DNA of 64,000 bases from contig NZ_JBDOHS010000008.1 of NCBI RefSeq assembly GCF_039832105.1, forward strand, positions 1 to 64,000. The letters are read 5' to 3'. Shown piece by piece: positions 16,978-26,725 of this stretch (the stretch's first letter is position 1; each line of letters opens with the position of its first letter). The DNA is from Dorea_A sp016295505. GTDB taxonomy: Bacteria > Bacillota > Clostridia > Lachnospirales > Lachnospiraceae. Both the position numbers and the translations under genes were made by a program. The notes beneath the pieces were generated by a model that saw nothing but the letters and a program-made list of their open reading frames with translations, was not told the origin of the DNA and made no database searches.

Positions 16978-17811
16978 CTAATTCCCCTTCATTTTTCTGC
17001 GAAGTGTCTCTAAAAAGCTGACTTTATTCAACTTCAGGATCTTTGTTCTGGCATCAGCCCTGCGTACCATGATTTTTGCTCCGGTTTCCATAATCATCCT
17101 GTCTGCACCGTCAAAGGTAACATATACCTCTTCTCTGGAACCATTTCTTCCTTCTCCGATCTCTATCATGATCTCATCTTCGGAAGACAATACAATACTC
17201 CTTGTATTCAATGCATGTGAACAGATCGGAGTGATCACGATCAGAGATGCTGTCGGTTCCACAACCGGCCCTCCTGCAGACAGGTTATAGGCAGTAGAAC
17301 CGGTCGGTGTCGAGATGATCACGCCGTCCGCCTCATAGGAATTCAGCAGTTCCCCGTTGACAAACAGTTTGAAATGTATGATCCGAAGCTCTCCCTTTCT
17401 TGAAACGACGATATCATTTAATGCAACATCCTGTGTCCCATCTTCCAATGTCCCTTTCAGCATCATACGTTCTTCAAACACATAGTCACCGGCAAGCATC
17501 TGATTCAGGTCCTCTTCGATATGATTGACCTCAACTTCCGTCAGATATCCGAGAGTTCCCATATTGATTCCGAGAATCGGAACATCTTTTTCCCAGAGCG
17601 TTCTTGCAACCTCAATCAGACTTCCGTCTCCACCAATGACAATCGCACAGTCGATCTGATCCGGCACCGATTCCATAATAATATTTTTATCTTCATCCTT
17701 CTGACACAGGATACATGTCTTACCGGCATTCTGAAGCAGAGTAACCACTTGATCCGTAACAGAATAATCCGTATCCTTTCCATCATTCGTAACAATTAAA
17801 TATCTATCCAT
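16978..17811 (-). CDS. nadK: NAD kinase
   Basis: NadK phosphorylates NAD to NADP in the cytosol. The 277-residue protein shows the signature GGDGS (about 60-64), NMGTLGYLTE and the NTRS-containing segment near SHALNTRSIVLSS. The C-terminal sheet domain is complete. It starts 15 bp after tlyA ends, with AAAGG as ribosome binding site, and belongs to the dxs-tlyA-nadK-argR-recN run. Confidence 0.94.
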   Translation of the reverse strand: MDRYLIVTNDGKDTDYSVTDQVVTLLQNAGKTCILCQKDEDKNIIMESVPDQIDCAIVIGGDGSLIEVARTLWEKDVPILGINMGTLGYLTEVEVNHIEEDLNQMLAGDYVFEERMMLKGTLEDGTQDVALNDIVVSRKGELRIIHFKLFVNGELLNSYEADGVIISTPTGSTAYNLSAGGPVVEPTASLIVITPICSHALNTRSIVLSSEDEIMIEIGEGRNGSREEVYVTFDGADRMIMETGAKIMVRRADARTKILKLNKVSFLETLRRKMKGN

Positions 17812-17826
17812 AGCCGATGCTTTCCT

Positions 17827-18636
17827 TTAACCTTTCGTTAACGTATCAAATGCCTCATCCACCGTCTTTTCGACATTGATTATATCAGATATTCTGTCTG
17901 TTTTTCCACATTTTTCCAGATGAACCAGATATTCAATATTACCTTCCGGTCCCCGGATCGGTGAAAACTCCAGATTTAATACAGCAAACCCGATCGACAT
18001 CGCATAGTCGATCACTTTATGAATCACTTCGATGTGTGTACTCTTTTCTCTGACAACTCCTTTTTTTCCGACCTTTTCTCTTCCCGCCTCAAACTGTGGC
18101 TTGATCAATGCTACGATCTGCCCGTTTTCAGTCAGATATTCACAGATCGGCATCAGAACTTTTGTCAGAGAGATGAAAGACACATCAATCGAAGAAAAAT
18201 CAATCGGCTCACCCAGATCTTCCGGCGTCACATATCGTATATTCGTCTTTTCCATACAGACCACTCTGTCATCCTGCCGGAGTTTCCAGTCAAGCTGCCC
18301 TCTTCCTACATCGATTGCATACACTTTTTTTGCACCGTTCTGAAGCATACAGTCAGTAAATCCTCCGGTGGAGGAACCGACATCTGTACATACCTTTCCT
18401 TCCACCGATACATCAAAGTTCTTAATTGCTTTTTCCAGCTTCAGGCCTCCTCTGCTGACATAAGGAAGCGTGTGTCCTTTCACTTCAATCTGCACTTCTT
18501 CCGGAAACGTCGTTCCCGCCTTATCTTCTCTCTGTCCATCCACAAATACATTGCCGGACATAATGATCGCCTTGGCCTTTTCACGGGATGCGGCAAGATT
18601 TCTTTTTACCAGTAATACATCTAAACGTTCTTTCAT
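17827..18636 (-). CDS. tlyA: TlyA-family rRNA 2'-O-methyltransferase
   Basis: TlyA proteins combine an RNA-binding S4 domain with an FtsJ-like SAM methyltransferase; the mycobacterial enzyme methylates cytidines in 16S and 23S rRNA. Here the S4 domain spans about 2-60, followed by the SAM-binding motif DVGSSTGGFTDC and AIDVGRGQL. The length of 269 residues is normal. Its ATG overlaps the dxs stop codon by four bases (ATGA), showing tight translational coupling. Some relatives are labelled hemolysins; that activity is doubtful. Confidence 0.9.
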   Translation of the reverse strand: MKERLDVLLVKRNLAASREKAKAIIMSGNVFVDGQREDKAGTTFPEEVQIEVKGHTLPYVSRGGLKLEKAIKNFDVSVEGKVCTDVGSSTGGFTDCMLQNGAKKVYAIDVGRGQLDWKLRQDDRVVCMEKTNIRYVTPEDLGEPIDFSSIDVSFISLTKVLMPICEYLTENGQIVALIKPQFEAGREKVGKKGVVREKSTHIEVIHKVIDYAMSIGFAVLNLEFSPIRGPEGNIEYLVHLEKCGKTDRISDIINVEKTVDEAFDTLTKG

Positions 18637-20507
18637 ATCTTCTCCTGCAATCTGTCATATAGTGTCCGGATTCTGGAAGTCATAGAATCCACATCAAGTC
18701 CAGTCTCTTTTCTGAGTACATCAATACTTCCATGCTCCACGTAATCATCCGGAAGAGCCAGTGTCAGTACCTGCATTCCCGGACATTTTCTGGAAACATA
18801 TTCAACGACATGTTCCCCGTAACCTCCGGTCTGAACATTTTCTTCTATCGTTACAACAAGTCTGTGATGATTACGCAAATGTTCCAGCATCTCTGTATCA
18901 ATCGGTTTTACAAACCTTGCATTTACAAGTGTACAGGAATATCCGTTTTCTTTGAGTTTTTCCCGCACCTTTACCGCTTCTTCAAACATATGTCCTACAC
19001 TCAGAATTGCAATCTCACATTCTTCATAGAGCATCTCACTCTTTCCGTATATAATCGGCGCCCGGAATTCCTGAAATTCGTCATATGCACTTCCCCTCGG
19101 ATATCTGAATGCGATCGGTCCATTGTAAGAAAGCGCATAACGTAGCATATCTGCAAGTTCCCATTTATGCTTTGGCGCCATCACAACCATATTCGGAATA
19201 CTGCTCAGATAAGAAAGATCAAAGATTCCCTGGTGTGTCTCTCCGTCACTGCCTACCAGCCCTGCACGATCCACCGCAAATACAACCGGAAGATTCTGCA
19301 GTGCCACATCGTGAATCACCTGATCATATGCACGCTGGAGGAAGGATGAATATACTGCAAATACCGGTCTCATCCCGCCTGCGGCCAGACCTGCCGCAAA
19401 CGTTGTTCCGTGTTCTTCTGCAATTCCGACATCAAAGAAACGATCCGGATATCTTTTCCGGAAACCTGCAAGTCCGGTTCCATCTGCCATAGCCGCTGTT
19501 ATCGCAACAATATCAGGATTTCTTGCAGCCTCATCACAGATCACCTTCCCAAATACATCTGTATAGCTGTCCTTCTTCTTGGGAGACTCCGGCTCTCCTG
19601 TCTCCACCTGAAACGGTCCGATTCCATGAAATTTATCCGGATGCATTTCTGCCGGTTCATATCCTTTTCCCTTTTCTGTCAACACATGAAGAAGCACCGG
19701 TCCTTTGATTCTCTTCGCTTCCCGGAATGCACGACAGAGCATCGCAATATTGTGACCCGGAACCGGCCCAAGATAAGTGATCCCCATGTCTTCAAAAAAC
19801 ATTCCCGGAACGATCAGCTGCTTCAGACTACTCTTCGTACGGTGGATATGTTCAATGATAGAATCTCCAACCACCGGAACGTTATGAAGTGCGGTAGTAA
19901 CCCCTTTTTTTAATCCGGTATAGAACTCTGCTGTCCGAAGTTCTGCCAGATAATGAGACATTCCTCCTACATTTTCTGAAATAGACATATGGTTATCATT
20001 CAACACGATGATAAAATTGGTACTCAGTTCTGAGGCATTGTTCAGTGCCTCGTATGCCATACCGCCCGTCAGAGAACCATCTCCGATCACGGATATCACA
20101 TTATAATCTTCCCCCTTCAGATCTCTTGCACGCACATACCCCAGACCTGCCGAGATTGAAGTCGAACTGTGCCCGGTATCAAATGCATCACAGTCACTTT
20201 CTTTTCTTTTTGGGAAACCACTCATGCCGCCGTATTTACGCAGGCTTTCAAACCCTTCTTTTCTGCCGGTCAGAAGCTTGTGCGTATAGGACTGATGTCC
20301 GACATCCCAGATAATCTTATCCTGTGGAAGCTGAAACACAAGATGCATGGCCATCGTAAGTTCTACCACTCCAAGATTCGATGCAAGATGTCCGCCTGTT
20401 TTACTGATCTTTTCAATCAGAAACTGCCGGATCTCTTCTGCAAGCTGCAAAAGCTCCTGCGGTTCCAGTTCCTTTATATCATTCACCTTTTGTATTCGTT
20501 CTAACAT
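18633..20507 (-). CDS. dxs: 1-deoxy-D-xylulose-5-phosphate synthase
   Basis: Dxs condenses pyruvate and glyceraldehyde 3-phosphate, the first step of the MEP isoprenoid pathway, using thiamine diphosphate. The 624-residue protein has the transketolase-type motifs DVGHQSYTHKLLTGR, GDGSLTGGMAYEALN (the cofactor motif) and the catalytic-domain segment FDVGIAEEHGTTFAAG. It overlaps tlyA and follows ispA by 15 bp, so isoprenoid precursor supply and prenyl chain synthesis are encoded together. Confidence 0.95.
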   Translation of the reverse strand: MLERIQKVNDIKELEPQELLQLAEEIRQFLIEKISKTGGHLASNLGVVELTMAMHLVFQLPQDKIIWDVGHQSYTHKLLTGRKEGFESLRKYGGMSGFPKRKESDCDAFDTGHSSTSISAGLGYVRARDLKGEDYNVISVIGDGSLTGGMAYEALNNASELSTNFIIVLNDNHMSISENVGGMSHYLAELRTAEFYTGLKKGVTTALHNVPVVGDSIIEHIHRTKSSLKQLIVPGMFFEDMGITYLGPVPGHNIAMLCRAFREAKRIKGPVLLHVLTEKGKGYEPAEMHPDKFHGIGPFQVETGEPESPKKKDSYTDVFGKVICDEAARNPDIVAITAAMADGTGLAGFRKRYPDRFFDVGIAEEHGTTFAAGLAAGGMRPVFAVYSSFLQRAYDQVIHDVALQNLPVVFAVDRAGLVGSDGETHQGIFDLSYLSSIPNMVVMAPKHKWELADMLRYALSYNGPIAFRYPRGSAYDEFQEFRAPIIYGKSEMLYEECEIAILSVGHMFEEAVKVREKLKENGYSCTLVNARFVKPIDTEMLEHLRNHHRLVVTIEENVQTGGYGEHVVEYVSRKCPGMQVLTLALPDDYVEHGSIDVLRKETGLDVDSMTSRIRTLYDRLQEKI

Positions 20508-20522
20508 AATCAGGTATCCTCT

Positions 20523-21425
20523 CTATCTGTCCCTGTGAATCAGCTCCAATAAAAGCTGTTCCAGATATTCATTTTTTCCTGATAATTGATGCAGCAGATC
20601 AATGGCAGAAGCGGAATATTCTTCTACAATCTTTTTTGCACCCTCAATCCCCATCATAGAAACATACGTCGTCTTCTCATTCTTTTCATCGCTGTGAATC
20701 GGCTTTCCCAATACCTCCTCGGTGCTTGTCACATCCAGGATATCGTCCTGAATCTGGAACGCAAGCCCGACATATCTTGCGATCTTCTCAACTTTTTTCA
20801 CTTCTTCTTCCGAAGCGCCTCCAAAAATTGCACCGATCATCATGGATGCTTCGATCAATGCAGAGGTCTTAAGTACATAGATTGTATCAAGAACTTCTTT
20901 TGACACGACATGTCCGGTTTCCTTCACATCAATCACCTGACCGCCGATCATTCCATATATGCCGGCCTTTTTCCCAAGAACTCCAAGAGCTCTTCCAATC
21001 AGCAGGCTGTCCTGCGGATCGGTTACAAACGCCTGGAATGCCGTTTCAAATGCATAATTTAACAGGGCATCCCCTGCCAGGATTCCCATATCCTCTCCGT
21101 ACACAATGTGTGTTGTCTTTCTTCCGCGCCGGTAATCATCATTGTCAAGTGCCGGAAGATCATCATGTACCAGGGAATATGTATGGATCATCTCAATTGC
21201 CGCCATAAATGGACGAATCGCTTTACATGATCCCTGAAACAGCCGGTATGTTTCCAGCATCAGCATCGGACGCAGTCTCTTTCCGCCTGCCATCAGACTA
21301 TATCCCATGGCTTCCATGATCACGCTCTGATAACCTTTCTGCTTCGGCAGGTACTCCTGAAGCATTTTCTCAATGTCTTCCACTTTTTCTTTCATCTGTC
21401 TCTGAAAATCAGTTTTCGAACTCAT
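20523..21425 (-). CDS. ispA: Polyprenyl (farnesyl) diphosphate synthase
   Basis: This enzyme builds prenyl diphosphates from IPP and DMAPP. Both Asp-rich motifs are present: HDDLPALDNDD followed by RRG, and FQIQDDILDVT. The 300-residue length fits short-chain (farnesyl or geranyl) synthases. ATG 21425 is preferred, with AAGG eight bases upstream; the open frame also offers a GTG three codons earlier. The start overlaps the end of xseB by 17 bases. The exact product chain length cannot be read from sequence alone. Confidence 0.92.
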   Translation of the reverse strand: MSSKTDFQRQMKEKVEDIEKMLQEYLPKQKGYQSVIMEAMGYSLMAGGKRLRPMLMLETYRLFQGSCKAIRPFMAAIEMIHTYSLVHDDLPALDNDDYRRGRKTTHIVYGEDMGILAGDALLNYAFETAFQAFVTDPQDSLLIGRALGVLGKKAGIYGMIGGQVIDVKETGHVVSKEVLDTIYVLKTSALIEASMMIGAIFGGASEEEVKKVEKIARYVGLAFQIQDDILDVTSTEEVLGKPIHSDEKNEKTTYVSMMGIEGAKKIVEEYSASAIDLLHQLSGKNEYLEQLLLELIHRDR

Positions 21426-21639
21426 GAACTTCACCTTCCTCGTCCAATACCAGCATTTTCTTTTCTACTTTATCGATCTTTTCACTGCATGCTTTCAAAA
21501 GATCCATTCCCCGGTGATAATATTGAAAGGAATCTTCCAGAGAGACGTCTTCTTTTTCCATTTCTGCAATCGTCGACTCTAATTGTACAAACAATTCCTC
21601 CAATGTATACTCCTGCGACTGATTTGCCTTCTTAGCCAT
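21409..21639 (-). CDS. xseB: Exodeoxyribonuclease VII small subunit
   Basis: XseB associates in several copies with XseA to form exonuclease VII, which degrades single-stranded DNA. The 76-residue protein has the family core YTLEELFVQLESTIAEME and SLEDSFQYYHRGMDLLKACSEKID, with an acidic C-terminus. It overlaps xseA by eight bases and ispA by 17, and has a strong GGAGGAG site. Confidence 0.95.
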   Translation of the reverse strand: MAKKANQSQEYTLEELFVQLESTIAEMEKEDVSLEDSFQYYHRGMDLLKACSEKIDKVEKKMLVLDEEGEVHEFEN

Positions 21640-22843
21640 GCTGCTCCTCCTTTATCTCCCGGACTTCCGCCCCTATAATTCCATTCTTCAGATATATGGA
21701 CATTCGATCTCCGATCTTCACCTGAGAAATATCTTTGATAACATTTCCATCATACTTTTCTACATAGGAGTATCCCTGATTCAGCTTGCGAATCGGAGAA
21801 AGTCCGTTCATCTTCTCCATGTCGAGCGCCAGTCTGTGCCTTGCTTCCTTCAAACGCTGCTCCATCAGATTCCGAAGCCTGTCCTCTGCTTCTGCCAGTC
21901 TCTGCTGCTGTTCCTGAAGCTTATTCCTCGGATGAAGATAGGTAAGTCTGGTCTGATATTCTTTTAAATGCATACGACTGATCTGGATACTTCCGGACAT
22001 CAGACGATTCAGTCGAAGGCTGCTTTCTTCGATATGAACTCTGACACGTGCGTAATCCCACACAGCCAGCTCCGCTGCCGCTGATGGTGTCGGTGCCCGA
22101 AGATCTGCCACATAATCTGCGATCGTCGTATCCGTCTCATGACCTACCGCAGAGATAACAGGAACAGAGCAGTCAAAAATGGCCCTGGCAACAATCTCTT
22201 CATTAAATGCCCAGAGATCTTCTATAGAGCCTCCTCCTCTTCCAACAATAATCACATCAACCTTCCTGTTTTCCAGCATTCGGATGCCTCTGACAATACT
22301 CCCGGCCGCACCCTCTCCCTGAACCTGTGCAGGATAAAGAATCAGCTGAACGTAAGGATTCCTTCTGGCAGAGATATTCATGATATCTCTTACTGCCGCC
22401 CCGGTCGGTGCCGTAACGACTCCGATCGTTTTCGCATATGCCGGAATTGGCTTTTTATATTCCGGTGCGAACATTCCCATCTCTTCCAGTTCCTGTTTCA
22501 ACATCTGGAATCTCTCATAAAGTGCTCCTGCTCCGTCAAGACGGATCTCTCTTGCATAGAGCTGGTAGGATCCGCTTCTCTCATACACATTCACCGATCC
22601 GAAGACGATCACCTGCTGACCTTCTCTCATACGAAAAGAGAGCCCGCCTCGCTGCCCGGCAAACATGACACAGGCAATCGTTCCGGACTCATCCTTTAGT
22701 GAAAAATATATATGTCCCGATGTGTGATACTTACAGTTGGATACTTCTCCCTTTACATAGATCCGGGTCAGCATGTAATCCTGGGTAAACATATTTTTGA
22801 TATATGCATTTACCTGTTTTACTGTGTAAACATTCTGAGTCAT
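21632..22843 (-). CDS. xseA: Exodeoxyribonuclease VII large subunit
   Basis: XseA is the catalytic subunit of exonuclease VII. An N-terminal OB-fold (about 1-100, GEVSNCKYHTSGHIYFSLKD) is followed by the catalytic domain with GVVTAPTGAAVRDI, VGRGGGSIEDLWAFNEE and SAVGHETDTTIADYVADLRAPTPSAAAE, then a coiled-coil region. The 403-residue length is typical. It lies 13 bp after nusB and overlaps xseB. Confidence 0.95.
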   Translation of the reverse strand: MTQNVYTVKQVNAYIKNMFTQDYMLTRIYVKGEVSNCKYHTSGHIYFSLKDESGTIACVMFAGQRGGLSFRMREGQQVIVFGSVNVYERSGSYQLYAREIRLDGAGALYERFQMLKQELEEMGMFAPEYKKPIPAYAKTIGVVTAPTGAAVRDIMNISARRNPYVQLILYPAQVQGEGAAGSIVRGIRMLENRKVDVIIVGRGGGSIEDLWAFNEEIVARAIFDCSVPVISAVGHETDTTIADYVADLRAPTPSAAAELAVWDYARVRVHIEESSLRLNRLMSGSIQISRMHLKEYQTRLTYLHPRNKLQEQQQRLAEAEDRLRNLMEQRLKEARHRLALDMEKMNGLSPIRKLNQGYSYVEKYDGNVIKDISQVKIGDRMSIYLKNGIIGAEVREIKEEQHG

Positions 22844-22856
22844 AACCTACCTCTGA

Positions 22857-23255
22857 TCAGTCAGCAAATCTGGCCAGCACGCCATTTACAAATGCCGGTC
22901 CCTCATCACTGCTGTATGTCTTGGCAAGATTCACAGCCTCGTCAATCGCTACACCTGCAGGTACATCTTCATCCCATTTAATCTCATACACAGCCAGTCT
23001 CAGGATTGTCAGATCCACTTTATTCATACGGGTCGTCTTCCAGCCTTTCGTATGTGAATTAAGCAACTCATCGATCTCTTCAATCTTATCTGTAATCTTC
23101 TGCACTTTCGCTCTGATATATTCTATATCCTTCTCTTTTGCATCCTCAATCTGCTCAAGATAAAGTGTTGCCTGTTCTGACTGCTCACTGCCCTCATTAA
23201 AGTCAACGCTAAATAACATCTTAAAGATGTGTTCTCTCTGCTCTGTCCTCTTCAC
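22857..23255 (-). CDS. nusB: Transcription antitermination factor NusB
   Basis: NusB binds boxA RNA together with ribosomal protein S10 during rRNA antitermination. The 132-residue all-helical protein has the family's N-terminal REHIFKMLFSVDF and C-terminal AVYEIKWDEDVPAGVAIDEAVNLAKTYSSDEGPAFVNGVL pattern (key residues only). The start is GTG 23255, immediately after the asp23 stop codon, with GGAGG eight bases upstream. Confidence 0.94.
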   Translation of the reverse strand: MKRTEQREHIFKMLFSVDFNEGSEQSEQATLYLEQIEDAKEKDIEYIRAKVQKITDKIEEIDELLNSHTKGWKTTRMNKVDLTILRLAVYEIKWDEDVPAGVAIDEAVNLAKTYSSDEGPAFVNGVLARFAD

Positions 23256-23639
23256 TTATGCTTCCTCCGGTATGTCTACTCCGGCAATGCGGATATTGAC
23301 GTCTGCAACTTCCAGACCTGTCATATTCTCAATTGCTGTTTTTACTTTATCCTGTACCTTTGCAGTAATATCCATAATGTTATATCCATACTTCAGATTC
23401 AGTGCCAGAGATACCGTTACGATTCCTTCCAGCACATCCACTTTTACCCCTTTGGAAAGAGATTTCATTCCGAGCTTGCTGATGAGCTCTCTCGTTGCAT
23501 TTCCGGCCATAGAGGATACTCCGTCCACTTCCATGGCAGCAAGACCTGCAATAATAGCCACTACTTCATCTGCAATCTTCACTTCTCCAAGGTTATCATC
23601 TGTCTTTATTGTATACGTATTCTTCTCTTCTTTGCTCAT
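23256..23639 (-). CDS. Asp23/Gls24-family envelope stress protein
   Basis: This small cytosolic protein belongs to the Asp23/Gls24 family (YqhY-like in Bacillus), conserved upstream of nusB. Family members are linked to cell-envelope or lipid homeostasis, and the biochemical role is unsettled. The core includes GEVKIADEVVAIIAGLAAMEVDGVSSM and SLALNLKYGYNI, given here by key segments. ATG 23639 with AGGAGG 11 bases upstream is preferred; the open frame extends into the promoter and is not the start. The product is 127 residues. Confidence 0.88.
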   Translation of the reverse strand: MSKEEKNTYTIKTDDNLGEVKIADEVVAIIAGLAAMEVDGVSSMAGNATRELISKLGMKSLSKGVKVDVLEGIVTVSLALNLKYGYNIMDITAKVQDKVKTAIENMTGLEVADVNIRIAGVDIPEEA

Positions 23640-23677
23640 CTTATCAACGACCTCCTGTCTGATTATCACTTCTATCA

Positions 23678-23706
23678 ATTATATCAAACTTCACACCATT
23701 TGAAAA
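23678..23706 (-). promoter_or_regulatory. Promoter of the asp23-nusB-xseAB-dxs operon
   Basis: On the minus strand a consensus -10 TATAAT (23678-23683) lies 17 bp from -35 TTTTCA (23701-23706, four of six matches). It falls in the short gap after prfC and would drive the long run towards recN. Confidence 0.55.
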
Positions 23707-23716
23707 GCCCCAGTCC

Positions 23717-25318
23717 TTATCTGCCGAACTCAGCCAGTTCCAGTCCCTCGTTCCGTTCCTGAGTCATGCGGATACTCCATTCATTTACAAATAAAAGAAG
23801 CGGACGACCTTTCAGATCTTTTACTTTCTTCATATCAGAAGTACCATGAAGCCTGTCCAGATCGATCTCTGTATTTTCAATCCAGCGAATATATTCATAT
23901 GGAAGATTTTCCATACGGATCTCTACATTATATTCATTCTCCAGACGATACTTCAATACATCAAACTGAAGCACACCAACCACACCGACAATGATCTCTT
24001 CCATACCCGTATTGTATTCCTGGAAGATCTGAATCGCTCCTTCCTGTGCAATCTGGTTAATTCCTTTGATAAACTGTTTTCTTTTCATGGTATCGACCTG
24101 ACGCACTCTTGCAAAGTGCTCCGGAGCAAATGTTGGAATTCCTTCGTACACAAACCGGTCGCCTGAAGTGGTCAGTGTATCACCAATCGAAAAAATACCC
24201 GGATCGAATACACCGATAATATCGCCGCCATATGCTTTTTCGATCATCTTTCGTTCACTTGCCATCATCTGCTGTGGCTGTGAAAGACGAACCTTCTTCT
24301 GTCCCTGCATATGATAGACATCCATACCTGCCTCAAACTCACCGGAGCAGATACGCATAAAAGCAATTCTGTCCCTGTGCGCCTTATTCATATTTGCCTG
24401 AATCTTGAATACAAATGCAGAAAAATCTCCTTCTTCCATCGGATCGATCGGCCCTTTGTCAGAGACTCTCGGAAGCGGAGAAGTCGTCATCTGAAGGAAA
24501 TGCTGCAAAAATGTCTCCACACCAAAGTTTGTAAGTGCCGATCCGAAAAATACCGGAGACAATTCTCCTTTGCTCACCAGTTCCTGATCAAACTCTGCAC
24601 CTGCACCGTCCTGAAGTTCAATCTCTTCTTCCAGCTGAAGCTTCTGAGAATCTGTGATCAGCCAGGATATCTCAGGATCATTGATATCTACTTTTTTTAC
24701 TTCGCCCTGTGTAGTTCCTTTTTTTGTATCCGAGAAGATCTCTACCTTTCTGGTCGCTCTGTCATATACGCCGCGAAATTCCTTTCCCGAACCGATCGGC
24801 CAGTTGATCGGACAGGTTGCGATTCCCAGCTCATTCTCAATATCATCCAGAAGTTCAAATGTATCCATCGCTTCTCTGTCCATCTTATTAATAAATGTAA
24901 AGATCGGAATGTGACGCATGGTGCAGACCTTAAAAAGTTTCCTTGTCTGTGCTTCCACACCCTTGGATGCATCAATGACCATAACCGCAGAATCCGCAGC
25001 CATCAGTGTTCGATACGTGTCTTCAGAGAAATCCTGATGTCCGGGTGTATCCAGGATATTAATACAATAGCCATCATAATTGAACTGTAATACAGAGGAA
25101 GTGACAGAGATACCTCTTTCCTTTTCAATCTCCATCCAGTCAGAAACTGCATGTCTGGCAGTTGCCTTTCCCTTGACACTTCCTGCCTGATTGATTGCTC
25201 CTCCATAGAGCAGAAACTTCTCTGTCAATGTTGTCTTACCAGCATCCGGATGAGAGATGATGGCAAATGTTCTTCGCTTTTTGATCTGATTCTTTACTTC
25301 GTTGGTGATCTGTGACAT
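23717..25318 (-). CDS. prfC: Peptide chain release factor 3
   Basis: RF3 is a ribosome-associated GTPase that recycles RF1 and RF2 after termination. The 533-residue protein has Walker A SHPDAGKTTLTEKF, switch II DTPGHQDFSEDT, the NKMD motif, and the RF3-type C-terminal domains. ATG 25318 with AGGAG 11 bases upstream is chosen over an upstream GTG that overlaps the ribosome binding site. It has its own sigma-A promoter and stands between spoIIIAH and asp23. Confidence 0.95.
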   Translation of the reverse strand: MSQITNEVKNQIKKRRTFAIISHPDAGKTTLTEKFLLYGGAINQAGSVKGKATARHAVSDWMEIEKERGISVTSSVLQFNYDGYCINILDTPGHQDFSEDTYRTLMAADSAVMVIDASKGVEAQTRKLFKVCTMRHIPIFTFINKMDREAMDTFELLDDIENELGIATCPINWPIGSGKEFRGVYDRATRKVEIFSDTKKGTTQGEVKKVDINDPEISWLITDSQKLQLEEEIELQDGAGAEFDQELVSKGELSPVFFGSALTNFGVETFLQHFLQMTTSPLPRVSDKGPIDPMEEGDFSAFVFKIQANMNKAHRDRIAFMRICSGEFEAGMDVYHMQGQKKVRLSQPQQMMASERKMIEKAYGGDIIGVFDPGIFSIGDTLTTSGDRFVYEGIPTFAPEHFARVRQVDTMKRKQFIKGINQIAQEGAIQIFQEYNTGMEEIIVGVVGVLQFDVLKYRLENEYNVEIRMENLPYEYIRWIENTEIDLDRLHGTSDMKKVKDLKGRPLLLFVNEWSIRMTQERNEGLELAEFGR

Positions 25319-25370
25319 ATGAATAAACACTCCTAATTAATAGTATATCCGCTTATAGACGCTATTAATC

Positions 25371-25399
25371 AGTATATCATAAGAGTCACACACGGTCAA
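25371..25399 (-). promoter_or_regulatory. Sigma-A promoter of prfC
   Basis: On the minus strand -35 TTGACC (25394-25399), a 17-bp spacer and -10 TATACT (25371-25376). It lies 53 bp upstream of the prfC start. Confidence 0.75.
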
Positions 25400-25463
25400 A
25401 CAGGATTCATGACATAATTTAAGCCACATCACAGAATCTTTGCTTCCATGACGTGACTTTTTC

Positions 25464-26099
25464 TTATTTACCTTCTGAATATACCGGAGTAATCACTATG
25501 TTCTGTGCCGCCACTCCGGTCTTTCTGGTGATGATATCTTCTATCTGTGCCCGGTTGGCATCTGTAAGTTCTGCAGCATTCACCACCACATCCGCACTGT
25601 CATCCGTCAGGCTCACTACAGAATCGCTGAATCCCTTGGATGCCAGAAGCGTCTCGGCCGCTGCTTCTTTTTCTGCCAGTTCAGTCATATGTACCATCTG
25701 ATCTACCGCACTCTGTTTCTGTTCATCACTCAGGTTTTCACTATTAATGATCTCCAGCAGAGATTCCTTGTTTTTTGATCTCACCTGCTCTCTGGTTACT
25801 TTCGCTTCTGCAACGACAGAACTTGCATCTGCGCTGGTAAGAACTGCTTCTCCGGGAGTTCCGTCAACTTCTCCGTCCTGCGCCTCATCTCCACCATCCT
25901 GACTTTCAATATCACCGGATACACTCTGATCCTCTTCTGAGATATCCAGCAGTTCCTGGTTTGCAAGTTCTGCGCTGGCCTGTTCTGTCTGATCTTCCTT
26001 CTGGAACAATTTCCCCGAATAATTCAGATATCCGGCGGCTGCTATCATAACGGCCAGTGCCGCTATGATCATCTGATTCTTCTTTACGATTCGTTTCAA
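25464..26099 (-). CDS. spoIIIAH: Stage III sporulation protein AH
   Basis: SpoIIIAH is the mother-cell membrane protein whose YscJ/FliF-like domain meets the forespore protein (SpoIIQ or its clostridial equivalent) to form the feeding-tube channel. One membrane segment (about 9-27) is followed by a low-complexity Gln/Glu/Asp linker and a globular C-terminus ending in TGVAAQNIVITPVYSEGK. The start is read as TTG 26099, nine bases after AGGAGG; the open frame's ATG further upstream has no site and overlaps spoIIIAG. It is the last gene of the operon, 211 residues. Confidence 0.9.
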   Translation of the reverse strand: MKRIVKKNQMIIAALAVMIAAAGYLNYSGKLFQKEDQTEQASAELANQELLDISEEDQSVSGDIESQDGGDEAQDGEVDGTPGEAVLTSADASSVVAEAKVTREQVRSKNKESLLEIINSENLSDEQKQSAVDQMVHMTELAEKEAAAETLLASKGFSDSVVSLTDDSADVVVNAAELTDANRAQIEDIITRKTGVAAQNIVITPVYSEGK

Positions 26100-26125
26100 T
26101 GTCCTAATCCTCCTACCTGACCACA

Positions 26126-26725
26126 TCATGATTCATTCTTTTTCATTATTCTAATCTTATGCGTGTCTACTCCAAATAATGCCTGTACCGCTTCTGTTAT
26201 CTGCTCTTTCACAACTGCATTATCTCCTCCGGATGCCAGAACAACCACACCTTCGATGCTGGGCGTTATGATTTTAGAAATATACGGAATCTGATCATCT
26301 ACTCCGTCATATACTGTCGTTTCTCTGAGACTGTCGTTCTGTGTGATCCGACTTCCTCCCTGACTGTCGTTTTCCGTGATCGATTCATTCTGGGTCTCCA
26401 GATCCTTTTCTACGATCTTCTCCGCAGAAGACCGGAGCGTAATCATTACGGTTACATCACCTGCTCCTTCCATCTGAGACAGCACTTCTTCCAGATGTCG
26501 TTCCAGATAATCCACATAACTGCTTTGATCATATGTAAATCCATCCTCTCCGTACGGATCCGCGGATTTCTCCGTTTCCTTCGAATCACCCTGTTTTTCT
26601 CCAGTTGGAAGCGTTATGACAAGAAGCAGGATTCCGGACAGGATCAGGATCAGAAGCTGATCCTTTTTCATGCTTTTCAGACGTTTTTTTGCAGATATAA
26701 GTATCTGCTTCCTATTATTCTTCAA
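26126..26725 (-). CDS. spoIIIAG: Stage III sporulation protein AG
   Basis: SpoIIIAG forms a large ring in the mother-cell membrane channel at the forespore. The protein has one membrane segment (about 22-40) and an intermembrane domain with VTVMITLRSSAEKIVEKD and the C-terminal IEGVVVLASGGDNAVVKEQI ring-building motif region. It starts at TTG 26725, with GGAGG nine bases upstream inside the end of spoIIIAF. The length of 199 residues is typical. Confidence 0.92.
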   Translation of the reverse strand: MKNNRKQILISAKKRLKSMKKDQLLILILSGILLLVITLPTGEKQGDSKETEKSADPYGEDGFTYDQSSYVDYLERHLEEVLSQMEGAGDVTVMITLRSSAEKIVEKDLETQNESITENDSQGGSRITQNDSLRETTVYDGVDDQIPYISKIITPSIEGVVVLASGGDNAVVKEQITEAVQALFGVDTHKIRIMKKNES